A DNA stretch of 18,066 nt from positions 1 through 18,066 of the forward strand of contig DOVB01000219.1 in the NCBI GenBank assembly GCA_003520285.1. The letters run 5' to 3'. This DNA is from Halieaceae bacterium (GTDB taxonomy: Bacteria; Pseudomonadota; Gammaproteobacteria; Pseudomonadales; Halieaceae). The first letter of the stretch is position 1; the number at the start of each line of letters is the position of its first letter. The translations under genes were made by a program, and so were the position numbers. This document shows, piece by piece, positions 1 through 10,465 of the stretch. The notes under the pieces were generated by a model, which was given only the letters and a program-made list of their open reading frames with translations, was not told where the DNA came from and ran no database searches.

Positions 1-509
1 ACGGTAAAAATGGACTTGCGTGCATTACGCCAGTGTCCGAGGTGGCCAAAAAAGGCAAGTTGATCGTGCGACCATTGCCTGGGTTGCCAGTTATTCGAGA
101 TCTTATCATCGATATGAGCATGTTTTACGCGCAGTACGAGAAAGTTCAGCCCTATCTATTAAACGATACGCCAGCGCCTGGAATTGAGCGTCTCCAGTCG
201 CCTGAAGATCGAGCCAAGTTAGATGGCTTGTACGAGTGCATTTTGTGCGCCTGTTGCTCGACCAGCTGCCCCTCGTTTTGGTGGAACCCAGATAAGTTTA
301 TCGGTCCAGCGGGGCTGCTTCAGTCTTACCGCTTTTTGGCGGACAGCAGAGACACGGCCACGGAAGAGCGGCTCGCTAACTTGGATGACCCGTTCAGCGT
401 GTTCCGCTGTCACGGTATCCAGAACTGCGTCAATGTCTGCCCTAAAGGTCTCAATCCTACCAAGGCGATTGGCCACATTAAAAATATGCTACTGTCCAGA
501 GAGGTGTAA
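1..509 (+). CDS. sdhB: Succinate dehydrogenase iron-sulfur subunit SdhB (5' end outside window)
   Basis: Iron-sulfur subunit of succinate dehydrogenase (complex II). It passes electrons from the FAD of SdhA to the membrane quinone site of SdhC/SdhD. The frame is open from base 3, about 168 residues are visible, and the usual length is near 235, so the start and most of the [2Fe-2S] domain lie outside the window. The last [2Fe-2S] cysteine is still present in [11 protein letters not shown] (Cys codon at 21-23). Further on are the ferredoxin-like motif [12 protein letters not shown], which ligates the [4Fe-4S] and part of the [3Fe-4S] cluster, and [14 protein letters not shown] with the remaining ligands. 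The C-terminus GHIKNMLL is typical of the family. No clear start exists inside the window; the GTG at 33 is an internal Val codon. sucA follows after 132 bp. Identification is near certain from the close match to enterobacterial and pseudomonad SdhB. Confidence 0.97.
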   Translation, partial: GKNGLACITPVSEVAKKGKLIVRPLPGLPVIRDLIIDMSMFYAQYEKVQPYLLNDTPAPGIERLQSPEDRAKLDGLYECILCACCSTSCPSFWWNPDKFIGPAGLLQSYRFLADSRDTATEERLANLDDPFSVFRCHGIQNCVNVCPKGLNPTKAIGHIKNMLLSREV

Positions 510-518
510 GTCCTTTCA

Positions 519-550
519 GGGGGCGTGAACGTCTGCGCCCCCGCATATTT
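519..550 (+). terminator. Candidate intrinsic terminator after sdhB
   Basis: A perfect 7-bp GC stem, GGGGGCG (519-525) with CGCCCCC (536-542), encloses a 10-nt loop. Two bases later comes the T-rich stretch ATATTTT. The element starts 10 bases after the sdhB stop. The U-tract is imperfect, so termination may be partial, allowing some read-through from sdh into suc. Confidence 0.5.
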
Positions 551-584
551 TCCCAGTTTCCATCTCCCCTCGAAGCACCTTTGC

Positions 585-593
585 TGTTATACT
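585..593 (+). promoter_or_regulatory. Candidate extended -10 promoter for sucA
   Basis: TGTTATACT fits the extended -10 form TGnTATAnT of sigma-70 promoters. The -10 hexamer TATACT (588-593) matches the consensus at five of six positions. No good -35 lies at the expected distance, which is tolerated in extended -10 promoters. Transcription would start near base 600, giving a leader of about 40 nt before the chosen sucA start at 642. Its place just after the sdhB hairpin suits a separate suc promoter. Motif-based only. Confidence 0.45.
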
Positions 594-641
594 CTCGCCA
601 CGTTTTTTGGTTTTAAACTTTTGATTCCCCGGGCGGGCAAC

Positions 642-3488
642 ATGCACGATCACTCGATGGAGCACTTTAGGCGCAGCTCCCACATAGCGGGCGGTAATGC
701 CGCCTATGTCGAAGACCTCTATGAGGCCTTTCTTATCGACCCTGACGCGGTTCCAAAACAATGGCAAGAGTACTTTCAGCAGCTTGCACAGAGTGGTAAT
801 GAACAGGTCGAAATCTTAGATACACCCCATTCTGCAATTCGCGATCAATTTGCTCGCATCTCTAAAATGCGAGTCCGTACCGAAGCTACTGTTGCAGGTG
901 ATGCTCAAGCGACCGAGTTCGAGCGCAAGCAGGTGCGCGTATTGCAGCTTATCTCAGCCTATCGGCAACGTGGACATCAGCGTGCTCGACTGGATCCGCT
1001 GAATCTCGTTCAACGTGATCAAGTACCAGATCTTGCTCTGCAGTTTCACCAATTGTCGACCGGCGATCTTGTGACCGCTTTCCAAACAGGTAGCCTGCAC
1101 ATCAGCAGAGACAGTGCGACTCTCGAAGAAATAGTAGATTGTCTTGAGTCGACCTACTGCGGCACGATTGGCGCCGAGTTTATGCATATCGTCGATACCG
1201 ACGAGCGACATTGGGTCATGCAGCGAATGGAGTCTGTCCGCGCAAAGCCAGATTACAGTGCGGCTGTCCGTCGCCAGCTACTCGGAGAGTTGACCAAGGC
1301 TGAAGGACTCGAAAAGTCGCTCGGATCCAAGTATCCCGGTACCAAGCGCTTTGGTTTAGAAGGCGGGGAGTCACTCATTCCCGCACTGACCGAGATGATA
1401 CAGCGCTTCGGTGCCTATCGAGCCAAAGAGATCGTTATTGGCATGGCGCACCGCGGCCGTTTGAATGTATTAATTAACATTCTCGGCAAAAAGCCTTCAG
1501 AATTGTTTGCAGAGTTCGAGGGCAGAATTGCCTATTCGACCTCGGGTGACGTGAAATACCACCAGGGGTTTTCGTCTAACATCATGACCCCAGGGGGTGA
1601 GTTACATCTGGCGCTCGCATTTAATCCCTCCCACTTAGAGATCGTATCACCGGTGGTAGAGGGCTCGGTTCGAGCCCGGCAGGATCGTTGGTCAGATTCA
1701 AGTGGTGAATTGGTCGTTCCGATCGTCATCCATGGTGATGCCTCATTTGCTGGGCAAGGTGTGGTGATGGAGACGTTCCAAATGTCTCAGACCCGCGCTT
1801 ATTCAACTGGCGGCACCATCCATTTAGTCATCAATAATCAAGTCGGGTTTACCACCAGTGCTCGTGAAGATGCCCGATCCACCGAGTACTGTACTGATGT
1901 CGCCAAAATGGTGCAGGCCCCGATTTTCCACGTGAATGGCGATGACCCTGAAGCGGTGCTGTTTGTTACGCAGATGGCGGTAGACTACCGTCATCAGTTT
2001 GGCAAAGACGTTGTGATCGATCTGGTCTGCTACCGTCGTCGAGGTCACAACGAAGCAGATGAACCCTCTGTCACTCAGCCGGTGATGTACGCCAAAATTA
2101 AGAATCAAAGAACCACCCGGGATTTGTACGCGGAGCAGCTGATCGCAGAGGGCATCATCACCAAAGAGCAAGACGATGAGCTTGTGGCTGCCTACCGAGA
2201 TTCCCTCGAACGGGGCGAGCCATTAGTTTCCGCTCTGGTGACCGAACCCAATACCTCGTTGTTTGTAAATTGGTCGCCGTATTTGAACCATCCGTGGGAT
2301 TTAGCCAGTGACACTTCGCTCGAGTTGAGTTACTTGCAAGCGCTCGGTACGAGAATCAATGAAGCCCCAGACGGGTTTTCAGTCCAAAGGCAGGTGGGAA
2401 AAATACTAGAAGATCGACGTAAGATGGCTGCTGGCGCTTTACCTATTAATTGGGGCGCGGCAGAAATACTGGCTTACGCAACGCTATTAGACGCGGGATA
2501 TCCCGTGAGACTCACAGGTCAGGATGTCGGTAGAGGTACTTTCTCGCATCGACATGCCGTGTTGCATAGCCAGAAAGACGGCGAAAGATATGTGCCATTA
2601 CAGCATGTTAGCGACGAACAGGCTGACTTTACCATCCACGATTCCCTGCTGTCAGAAGAAGCTGTGCTCGCCTTCGAATACGGCTACGCCACTACGGCGC
2701 CGACTGGGTTAGTGATTTGGGAGGCCCAGTTTGGTGATTTTGCCAACGGCGCTCAAGTGGTTATCGATCAGTTCATTACCAGTGGCGAACACAAGTGGGC
2801 GCGCCTGTGCGGCTTGACCATGTTGTTACCGCACGGTTACGAGGGTCAAGGACCCGAGCACAGCTCTGCGCGACTCGAGAGGTTCATGCAACTGTGTGCT
2901 GAAAAAAACATACAGGTCTGTATCCCGAGCACGCCTGCACAAATTTATCATTTGATCCGGCGTCAGGCGGTTAGGCCATTGCGGAAGCCTCTCGTGGTGA
3001 TGTCGCCCAAAAGTCTGTTGCGCCACAAAGAGGCGGTATCAACGCTTGAAGATCTCGCCTCTGGCGAGTTTCAACTGGTGATTCCTGAAATCGATACGCT
3101 TGCGACAACCGAGGTGAAGCGTGTGATTCTGTGTGCTGGCAAAGTGTATTACGAATTGTTGGCGGAGCGCAGAAGTCGCGGTATCGATAACATTGCGATC
3201 GTTCGGATTGAGCAAATGTATCCGTTCCCTGAATCTAAACTGGTCGAGATCCTGCGGGAATACCCGAACCTGGACGACGTAGTTTGGTGTCAAGAAGAGC
3301 CTATGAACCAAGGCTGCTGGTATGCCTCTCAGCACCACATGCGACGCAGTCTCGATGTGTTGGGTAATGGACTGAACGTGCGTTACGTGGGACGCGAGCC
3401 CTCAGCGGCACCCGCCGCAGGATACATGGCATTGCACACGCGACAGCAGGAAGCCTTAATCAACGAAGCACTTGCTGAATTTATTTAG
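642..3488 (+). CDS. sucA: 2-oxoglutarate dehydrogenase E1 component SucA
   Basis: Thiamine-diphosphate-dependent E1 subunit of the 2-oxoglutarate dehydrogenase complex. It decarboxylates 2-oxoglutarate and transfers the succinyl group to the lipoyl arm of SucB. The product is 948 residues, against about 933-943 in E. coli and Pseudomonas. The N-terminal region SSHIAGGNAAYVEDLYEAF is the E2-binding segment of the family. GMAHRGR (267-273) supplies an active-site histidine (H270). GDASFAGQG starting at residue 365, followed by VINNQVGFT, forms the ThDP/Mg site. The C-terminal transketolase-like domain is present. The frame is open back to a GTG at 525, but the ATG at 642 is chosen because MHDHSMEHF aligns in length with known SucA N-termini; no strong Shine-Dalgarno is seen. 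sucB follows after 34 bp. Confidence 0.97.
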   Translation: MHDHSMEHFRRSSHIAGGNAAYVEDLYEAFLIDPDAVPKQWQEYFQQLAQSGNEQVEILDTPHSAIRDQFARISKMRVRTEATVAGDAQATEFERKQVRVLQLISAYRQRGHQRARLDPLNLVQRDQVPDLALQFHQLSTGDLVTAFQTGSLHISRDSATLEEIVDCLESTYCGTIGAEFMHIVDTDERHWVMQRMESVRAKPDYSAAVRRQLLGELTKAEGLEKSLGSKYPGTKRFGLEGGESLIPALTEMIQRFGAYRAKEIVIGMAHRGRLNVLINILGKKPSELFAEFEGRIAYSTSGDVKYHQGFSSNIMTPGGELHLALAFNPSHLEIVSPVVEGSVRARQDRWSDSSGELVVPIVIHGDASFAGQGVVMETFQMSQTRAYSTGGTIHLVINNQVGFTTSAREDARSTEYCTDVAKMVQAPIFHVNGDDPEAVLFVTQMAVDYRHQFGKDVVIDLVCYRRRGHNEADEPSVTQPVMYAKIKNQRTTRDLYAEQLIAEGIITKEQDDELVAAYRDSLERGEPLVSALVTEPNTSLFVNWSPYLNHPWDLASDTSLELSYLQALGTRINEAPDGFSVQRQVGKILEDRRKMAAGALPINWGAAEILAYATLLDAGYPVRLTGQDVGRGTFSHRHAVLHSQKDGERYVPLQHVSDEQADFTIHDSLLSEEAVLAFEYGYATTAPTGLVIWEAQFGDFANGAQVVIDQFITSGEHKWARLCGLTMLLPHGYEGQGPEHSSARLERFMQLCAEKNIQVCIPSTPAQIYHLIRRQAVRPLRKPLVVMSPKSLLRHKEAVSTLEDLASGEFQLVIPEIDTLATTEVKRVILCAGKVYYELLAERRSRGIDNIAIVRIEQMYPFPESKLVEILREYPNLDDVVWCQEEPMNQGCWYASQHHMRRSLDVLGNGLNVRYVGREPSAAPAAGYMALHTRQQEALINEALAEFI

Positions 3489-3522
3489 TCGATCACTTAA
3501 TAGTGTATGTAAGGATATTTGA

Positions 3523-4755
3523 ATGACGATAGAACTAAAAGCACCCGCGTTTCCCGAGTCGGTGGCGGATGGTGAGGTGGCGACTTGGCATAAAGCTGAG
3601 GGTGACACTGTGGCGCGCGACGAGCTCATCGTAGAAATTGAGACCGATAAAGTCGTTATGGAAGTTGTAGCGCCGGTCGATGGCGTTTTGACCAGTATCA
3701 AAGCAGCGGCTGGAACTGTTGTTAACAGTGAGCAGTTACTTGCATTGATTGAGCCCGGTGATATTACTCAAGCCAGTGGAACGTCGCGTAAAGTCGAGAG
3801 TGCAGATACGAGTCAGGCGACGAAGGGCGCAGCTCCTGCCGCGTCCGGCCAAGGTATTGGCCCTGCAGCTCGCACCTTGCTCGAAGAGCACAAGTTAGAT
3901 GCGACAGCCGTTAAAGGGACGGGCAAGGGCGGTCGAATCACTAAAGAAGACGTAGTCGCTCACCTAGCGACTGCAACCGTGGCGACGCAGTCGACAGCTG
4001 CAAGCGCGCCGAGCACGCCAAGCAATAGTGGCGGGGCGGGGCCGAGTGGTGAGCGAGTCGAGAAGCGGGTCCCGATGACGAGAATGCGAACTAAGATCGC
4101 TGAGCGTCTGCTAGAAGCAACTCAACAAACCGCCATGCTGACCACGTTTAACGAGGTCAATATGGCTCCCTTAATGGAGCTTCGTCGCAAGTATAAGGAT
4201 CAGTTTGAGAAGACGCATAACGGTACCCGCTTAGGTTTTATGGGGTTCTTTGTCAAGGCAGCTTGCGAGGCACTAAAACGTTTCCCAGAAGTCAATGCCT
4301 CCATTGACGGCAGTGACGTTGTTTATCACGGATACCAAGATATCGGAGTAGCGGTCTCGACCTCGAATGGTCTCGTTGTTCCTGTGCTGCGTGATGCAGA
4401 TTTCATGAGCATTGCGGACGTCGAAGCAAAGATTAAAGAGCTTGGTATCCGTGCTCGCGATAATAAATTGACCATTGATGACATGACGGGAGGCACTTTT
4501 ACCGTCACGAACGGTGGTGTGTTCGGATCATTGATGTCGACGCCAATCCTTAATCCGCCACAAACTGGGATTTTAGGTATGCATAAAATCCAAGATCGAC
4601 CGATGGCGGTCGATGGTCAAGTGGTGATATTGCCCATGATGTATCTTGCTCTGTCTTATGATCATAGATTGATCGACGGCAAAACCGCGGTACAGTTTTT
4701 GGTTGCAGTGAAAGATTTAATCGAGGATCCGGCGCGGATACTTCTCCAGTTATAG
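3523..4755 (+). CDS. sucB: Dihydrolipoyllysine-residue succinyltransferase SucB (E2)
   Basis: E2 core of the 2-oxoglutarate dehydrogenase complex. It takes the succinyl group from SucA on its lipoyl arm and passes it to CoA. The product is 410 residues. Domains in order: an N-terminal lipoyl domain (about 1-78) with ETDKVVME, where K43 is the lipoylated lysine; a flexible Ala/Ser/Thr linker; the peripheral subunit-binding domain with [14 protein letters not shown] and [13 protein letters not shown], which docks E1 and Lpd; a second low-complexity linker; and the catalytic domain with SYDHRLIDG, giving H381 and D385 as catalytic residues. The start is supported by AAGGA at 3511-3515, seven bases before the ATG. 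Overall layout matches a single-lipoyl-domain SucB rather than the pyruvate dehydrogenase E2. Confidence 0.97.
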   Translation: MTIELKAPAFPESVADGEVATWHKAEGDTVARDELIVEIETDKVVMEVVAPVDGVLTSIKAAAGTVVNSEQLLALIEPGDITQASGTSRKVESADTSQATKGAAPAASGQGIGPAARTLLEEHKLDATAVKGTGKGGRITKEDVVAHLATATVATQSTAASAPSTPSNSGGAGPSGERVEKRVPMTRMRTKIAERLLEATQQTAMLTTFNEVNMAPLMELRRKYKDQFEKTHNGTRLGFMGFFVKAACEALKRFPEVNASIDGSDVVYHGYQDIGVAVSTSNGLVVPVLRDADFMSIADVEAKIKELGIRARDNKLTIDDMTGGTFTVTNGGVFGSLMSTPILNPPQTGILGMHKIQDRPMAVDGQVVILPMMYLALSYDHRLIDGKTAVQFLVAVKDLIEDPARILLQL

Positions 4756-4781
4756 GTTAAGTTAAGCCATTAACAAACTGA

Positions 4782-6233
<1,452 letters not shown>

Positions 6234-6240
6234 CATCAAC

Positions 6241-6309
6241 ACATCGCCAGCGCTATGTACGATAATGCGGACGCTAATCAAATCGCAGGCGGTGTTGTCA
6301 CCGCTTTTT
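6241..6309 (+). promoter_or_regulatory. Possible attenuator in the lpd-sucC intergenic region
   Basis: A terminator-like hairpin is formed by GCGGTG (6289-6294) and CACCGC (6299-6304) with loop TTGT, followed at once by five T residues (6305-6309). Upstream, ACATCGCC (6241-6248) can pair with GGCGGTGT (6288-6295) through seven Watson-Crick pairs and one G-U pair. That pairing uses the 5' arm of the hairpin, so the two structures exclude each other. This could let the cell tune sucCD relative to sucAB-lpd. The pairings are seen directly; the regulatory role is inferred. Confidence 0.4.
6289..6309 (+). terminator. Terminator-like hairpin upstream of sucC
   Basis: Perfect 6-bp stem GCGGTG/CACCGC with a four-base loop and a run of five T residues directly after it. 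It ends 26 bp before the sucC start and lies between co-directional genes of one pathway, so it is more likely a partial terminator or attenuator than an operon end. A Shine-Dalgarno-like AAGGA and CAGGA follow before the sucC ATG. Confidence 0.55.
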
Positions 6310-6335
6310 AAGAGAACCTAAGGAACTCAGGAATT

Positions 6336-7505
6336 ATGAATCTTCACGAATACCAAGGTAAGCAGCTGTTTGCTGAATATGGTTTGCCGGTCTCGGTCGG
6401 TTACGCCGTTGATACTCCAGAGGATGCAGTTGCGGCTGCTGAAAAAATCGGTGGCGACATGTGGGTCGTGAAAGCGCAGGTCCATGCGGGCGGTCGTGGT
6501 AAGGCCGGTGGCGTAAAGCTGGTGAAAACCACTGAGGAAGTCTCTGAATTCGCCAAAAAGTGGCTTGGACAACGTTTGGTGACTTACCAAACGGACGAGC
6601 TCGGACAACCTGTTTCGAAGATTTTGGTGGAGTCTTGCACCGATATCGCCGAGGAGCTCTATTTGGGTGCTGTCGTCGATCGTAGCTCACGGCGTATCGT
6701 ATTCATGGCCTCAACCGAGGGTGGTGTTGAGATCGAGAAAGTTGCCGAGGAAACACCCGAGAAAATTCTGCGCGCAATCATTGATCCGCTGGTCGGACCA
6801 CAGCCTTTCCAAGGTCGAGATCTTGCGTTCAAGCTGGGGTTAGAAGGCGATCAAGTGAAGCAGTTCGTTAAGATTTTCATGGGGCTCGCCAAGTTATTTG
6901 TGGACAAGGATTTGGCCCTCATTGAGATCAACCCCTTGGTGATTACTGAAGAGGGTAATCTTCATTGCTTAGATGCGAAGTTAGGGGTTGATGGCAATGC
7001 AATGTACCGTCAGAAGGCGTTGTCCTTAATGCATGACCCGAGTCAAGAGGATGAACGAGAGGCACACGCGGCGCGCTGGGAACTCAATTATGTTGCGCTC
7101 GATGGCGATATCGGTTGTATGGTTAACGGCGCCGGTCTTGCGATGGGCACCATGGATATTGTCAAGTTGCACGGCGGTGCCCCTGCCAACTTCTTAGATG
7201 TAGGTGGTGGCGCGACCAAGGAGCGCGTGTCCGAAGCGTTCAAGATTATTCTTTCAGATGACAATGTAAAAGCCGTACTTATCAACATTTTTGGTGGCAT
7301 TGTGCGCTGCGATCTGATCGCAGAGGGCGTGATTGGCGCAGTAGAGGAAATTGGAGTCAAAGTGCCCGTAGTGGTGAGACTCGAGGGCAATAACGCCGAG
7401 CTTGGGCAGCAAGTGCTGGCCGACTCAGGACTCAATATTATAGCAGCCACTAGCTTGACCGATGCAGCCGAGCAAGTGGTTGCTGCTGCAAAAGGGGCTG
7501 CATAA
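6336..7505 (+). CDS. sucC: Succinyl-CoA synthetase beta subunit SucC
   Basis: ADP-forming succinyl-CoA synthetase, beta subunit. With SucD it converts succinyl-CoA to succinate with substrate-level formation of ATP. Length is 389 residues (E. coli 388). The N-terminal ATP-grasp domain starts [12 protein letters not shown], with the nucleotide-binding loop [10 protein letters not shown] at 51-60. Mg-ligand positions known in E. coli are kept: N199 in EINP and D213 in CLDAK. The C-terminal CoA-ligase-like domain has [10 protein letters not shown] near 317-326. The stop codon shares one base with the sucD start (TAATG), which indicates translational coupling so that the two subunits are made in equal amounts. 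Confidence 0.98.
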   Translation: MNLHEYQGKQLFAEYGLPVSVGYAVDTPEDAVAAAEKIGGDMWVVKAQVHAGGRGKAGGVKLVKTTEEVSEFAKKWLGQRLVTYQTDELGQPVSKILVESCTDIAEELYLGAVVDRSSRRIVFMASTEGGVEIEKVAEETPEKILRAIIDPLVGPQPFQGRDLAFKLGLEGDQVKQFVKIFMGLAKLFVDKDLALIEINPLVITEEGNLHCLDAKLGVDGNAMYRQKALSLMHDPSQEDEREAHAARWELNYVALDGDIGCMVNGAGLAMGTMDIVKLHGGAPANFLDVGGGATKERVSEAFKIILSDDNVKAVLINIFGGIVRCDLIAEGVIGAVEEIGVKVPVVVRLEGNNAELGQQVLADSGLNIIAATSLTDAAEQVVAAAKGAA

Positions 7506-8377
7506 TGAGCATACTGATCAACCGTGAGACCAAAGTGATTTGCCAGGGATTCACTGGCTCACAGGGTACTTTTCATTCAGAGCAAGCCATTGCTTATGGT
7601 ACTAAGATGGTGGGTGGCGTGACGCCTGGTAAGGGTGGTCAACAACATCTTGGATTGCCGGTATTCAACACGGTGAGCGAAGCGGTCGCGGCAACAGGTG
7701 CGGAAGCGTCGGTTATCTACGTCCCCGCGCCATTCTGCAAAGACTCTATTTTAGAGGCTGCGTTTGGTGGCATTCAGTTAATCGTGTGCATCACTGAAGG
7801 CATTCCTACGCTTGATATGCTTGAGGCCAAAGTGAAATGCGATGAACTGGGAGTCCGTCTTATCGGCCCTAACTGTCCTGGCGTGATAACGCCTGGCGAG
7901 TGCAAAATTGGGATTATGCCAGGTCATATTCATTTGCCGGGCAGAGTGGGTATCGTATCGCGCTCAGGGACGCTCACCTACGAGGCGGTAAAGCAAACCA
8001 CAGACGCGGGCTTTGGTCAGTCGACTTGTGTCGGTATTGGCGGCGATCCTATTCCAGGCTCGAACTTCATCGATATCCTTACTCTGTTTGAGCAAGACCC
8101 AAAAACAGAGGCGATTGTTATGATCGGCGAGATTGGTGGCACGGCCGAAGAAGAGGCCGCGGCCTTCATTAAAGCCAATGTGAGCAAGCCGGTGGTGTCT
8201 TACATCGCAGGTGTTACTGCGCCCAAGGGTAAGCGTATGGGTCATGCTGGCGCTATTATTAGTGGCGGCAAAGGCACAGCAGATGAAAAGTTCGCTGCCT
8301 TAGAAGACGCTGGTGTGACTACTGTGCGCTCACTAGCAGATATCGGCAAGGCATTGAAGCAAAAGACCGGGTGGTAA
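7505..8377 (+). CDS. sucD: Succinyl-CoA synthetase alpha subunit SucD
   Basis: Alpha subunit of succinyl-CoA synthetase. It binds CoA and carries the phosphohistidine intermediate. Length is 290 residues, as in E. coli. The CoA-binding Rossmann domain has [15 protein letters not shown] near residues 15-29 and [16 protein letters not shown] near 121-136. The active-site histidine is H247 in [17 protein letters not shown]. The start overlaps the sucC stop by one base. A strong hairpin terminator follows nine bases after the stop, so sucD is the last gene of the TCA block. Confidence 0.98.
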   Translation: MSILINRETKVICQGFTGSQGTFHSEQAIAYGTKMVGGVTPGKGGQQHLGLPVFNTVSEAVAATGAEASVIYVPAPFCKDSILEAAFGGIQLIVCITEGIPTLDMLEAKVKCDELGVRLIGPNCPGVITPGECKIGIMPGHIHLPGRVGIVSRSGTLTYEAVKQTTDAGFGQSTCVGIGGDPIPGSNFIDILTLFEQDPKTEAIVMIGEIGGTAEEEAAAFIKANVSKPVVSYIAGVTAPKGKRMGHAGAIISGGKGTADEKFAALEDAGVTTVRSLADIGKALKQKTGW

Positions 8378-8386
8378 ACGCCCAAC

Positions 8387-8425
8387 AGCCTCATCAAGGC
8401 ACCCGCTTTGATGAGGCTTCCTCTT
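8387..8425 (+). terminator. Strong hairpin terminator after sucD
   Basis: The arms at 8387-8400 and 8405-8418 form a 14-bp stem (11 perfect outer pairs, then G-T, G-C and C-G) closed by an ACCC loop. The sequence after it is T-rich but interrupted (TCCTCTT). It separates the suc operon from htpG, whose promoter begins only five bases beyond the stem. Confidence 0.75.
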
Positions 8426-8451
8426 GAAAACCTCTCGATCGTCCCCATTGA
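8423..8451 (+). promoter_or_regulatory. Sigma-32 (RpoH) heat-shock promoter for htpG
   Basis: CTTGAAA (8423-8429) is the sigma-32 -35 consensus. CCCCATTGA (8443-8451) matches the -10 consensus CCCCATnTA except at one position. The spacer is 13 bp, within the preferred range. The start codon is 34 bases beyond the -10 end. Heat-shock control of htpG is established in E. coli, so motif and gene agree. Confidence 0.85.
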
Positions 8452-8485
8452 ATAACCATCGAAGTGTTATTTTTAGGGAAGCGTT

Positions 8486-10381
8486 ATGTCCAAAGAAAAG
8501 ATCAAAGATACAGCCAAGGAAACCTTAGGTTTTCAAACAGAAGCCAAGCAGCTTTTGCAGCTGATGATTCACTCGTTATATTCCAACAAAGAAATTTTCT
8601 TGCGTGAGCTTATTTCTAACGCCTCTGATGCCATTGATAAGCTTCGCTTTGAGTCACTCGATAACGAAGCCTTGCTAGAAGGCGAAACTGACTATCAAAT
8701 TCGTATTTCCGTCGATAAAGACGCGAACACACTCACCATCTCAGATAACGGGATTGGTATGACGAAAGAGGATGCAATTGCGCACCTCGGTACCATCGCG
8801 AAATCGGGTACAGCCCAGTTCTTGCAGAACCTGACTGGCGATCAAAAGAAAGATTCCCAGCTAATCGGACAGTTTGGTGTCGGATTCTACTCCGCCTTCA
8901 TTGTGGCCGACCGAGTTGAGGTGTTTACCCGCAGAGCGGGCTCATCGGCCTCAGAGGGCGTGCTATGGGAATCACAAGGCGAATCTGACTTTTCTGTTGA
9001 AACCGTGGCACAAGCCCACAAAGGGACTTCGGTTGTTTTGCACTTGAAGAAGGATTGCGCAGACTTCGCTGATCAGTGGCGCGTCCGGAGCGTGGTCAAG
9101 AAATATAGCGATCACATTTCCGTCCCGGTCATGATGGCGAAAACTAAGGCCGAGGAAGATGCGAGTGACGATGTTGAGTGGGAAGCAGTGAACTCTGCGA
9201 CAGCGTTATGGACTCGTTCAAAAACCGAGGTCTCTGACGACGACTATAAAGCGTTTTACAAGCACATCTCACACGATTTTGAAGACCCTCTCACGTGGAG
9301 TCACAACAAGGTAGAAGGGAAGCTCGAGTACACCAGTCTGTTGTATATTCCGAAGCAGGCACCTTTCGATTTATGGAATCGGGAAATGGCCAGGGGACTC
9401 AAGCTCTACGTTCAGCGCACCTTCATTATGGACGAGGCCGATCAATTTTTGCCAATGTATCTCAGATTTGTGAAAGGTGCCGTCGATTCTAATGACCTGC
9501 CATTAAACGTATCTCGAGAAATTTTACAGCGAGATGGTGCGGTAGAAAATATGAAGACAGCACTGACTAAGCGCGTGCTGGATATGCTGGCAAAGCTGTC
9601 AAAGAAAAAGGACTATGCGGATTTCTGGTCAACGTTTGGGGCGGTGATCAAAGAGGGATTGGGAGAGGATTTCTCGAACAAGGAGAAAATTGCTAAGCTC
9701 CTGCGGTTTAGCACCACGCACACGGGTGAATCGAAGCAGGATCAATCCCTCGACGATTACGTAAGTCGAATGAAAGAGGGGCAGGATAAGATCTTCTACA
9801 TTTTCGCTGAGAACCACAAAACGGCTGCCCATTCCCCGCATCTTGAATTCTTCAAGAAAGAGGGCATTGAAGTCTTGCTGTTAAGCGATCGAATCGATGA
9901 TTGGGCGATGATGCAGCTTGCTGAATATGATGGCAAGAAGTTACAAGATGTGGCCAAAGGTGATCTGACCGAAGCCAGCGACGACGCGAAAAAAGCCCAG
10001 GAATCGCTGAATCAAGAGAGCCAAGGCTTAGTTGAAAGAATGCAGAGTTGCTTGTCAGACCATGTGGCGGAGGTTAGGGCCTCGGTAAGACTCATCGAAT
10101 CGCCGACTTGTTTGGTCGTGGGCGACTACGATATGGGGGCACAGATGCGTCGCATCATGGAGGCGGCGGGGCAGGCCGTTCCCGCTACTAAGCCTATCCT
10201 CGAGATCAACCCTCAGCATCCGCTCTTACGGATGCTTGATGCAGAGGCCGACGAGGATAAGTTCAAAGATCTGGCAGAAGTCTTGTTCAATCAAGCCCAA
10301 CTGGCTGAGGGAGGGCAGCTCGATGACCCTGCGAACTACGTGCGTAAGCTCAACGCGCTGCTCCTTCAGTTAAGCACCTGA
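8486..10381 (+). CDS. htpG: Molecular chaperone HtpG (bacterial Hsp90)
   Basis: Cytosolic ATP-dependent dimeric chaperone that remodels client proteins together with the DnaK system. Length is 631 residues (E. coli 624). The N-terminal GHKL ATPase domain has the catalytic E41 and Mg-binding N45 in REISNASDA-like sequence ([14 protein letters not shown]), the nucleotide-binding D87 in SDNGIGM, and the lid glycine motif GQFGVGFYS at 128-136. The middle domain has [10 protein letters not shown], where R344 corresponds to the arginine that contacts the ATP gamma-phosphate. The C-terminal dimerisation domain includes INPQHPLL. The ATG at 8486 follows AGGGAAG. It is transcribed from the sigma-32 promoter just upstream and appears to be a one- or two-gene unit. 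Confidence 0.98.
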   Translation: MSKEKIKDTAKETLGFQTEAKQLLQLMIHSLYSNKEIFLRELISNASDAIDKLRFESLDNEALLEGETDYQIRISVDKDANTLTISDNGIGMTKEDAIAHLGTIAKSGTAQFLQNLTGDQKKDSQLIGQFGVGFYSAFIVADRVEVFTRRAGSSASEGVLWESQGESDFSVETVAQAHKGTSVVLHLKKDCADFADQWRVRSVVKKYSDHISVPVMMAKTKAEEDASDDVEWEAVNSATALWTRSKTEVSDDDYKAFYKHISHDFEDPLTWSHNKVEGKLEYTSLLYIPKQAPFDLWNREMARGLKLYVQRTFIMDEADQFLPMYLRFVKGAVDSNDLPLNVSREILQRDGAVENMKTALTKRVLDMLAKLSKKKDYADFWSTFGAVIKEGLGEDFSNKEKIAKLLRFSTTHTGESKQDQSLDDYVSRMKEGQDKIFYIFAENHKTAAHSPHLEFFKKEGIEVLLLSDRIDDWAMMQLAEYDGKKLQDVAKGDLTEASDDAKKAQESLNQESQGLVERMQSCLSDHVAEVRASVRLIESPTCLVVGDYDMGAQMRRIMEAAGQAVPATKPILEINPQHPLLRMLDAEADEDKFKDLAEVLFNQAQLAEGGQLDDPANYVRKLNALLLQLST

Positions 10382-10465
10382 CGCGGCGCCGCTTTAGCTC
10401 AGGTAATCATGGGCGTGAGTGCTCAGATCGACTACACTTAGACGTCATTTGTATAAGGGGTTGTC

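Noticed and set aside
525..641. Longer SucA starting at GTG 525
   Set aside because: The added 39 residues would span the hairpin loop and the promoter, and SucA relatives begin at the position of the ATG at 642.
4761..4774. GTTAA-GCCA-TTAAC hairpin between sucB and lpd
   Set aside because: Five pairs, four of them A-T, and no T run; too weak to call a regulatory structure.
10383..10395. GCGGCGCCGC followed by TTT as a terminator after htpG
   Set aside because: The palindrome has no room for a proper loop; only three pairs remain around a four-base loop, and the T run is three bases.
10452..10457. TATAAG with TCGACT 18 bp upstream, as a promoter for the DUF4892-like gene
   Set aside because: Transcription would begin at about the start codon and cut off the AAGGGG ribosome-binding site, so it does not fit the gene.
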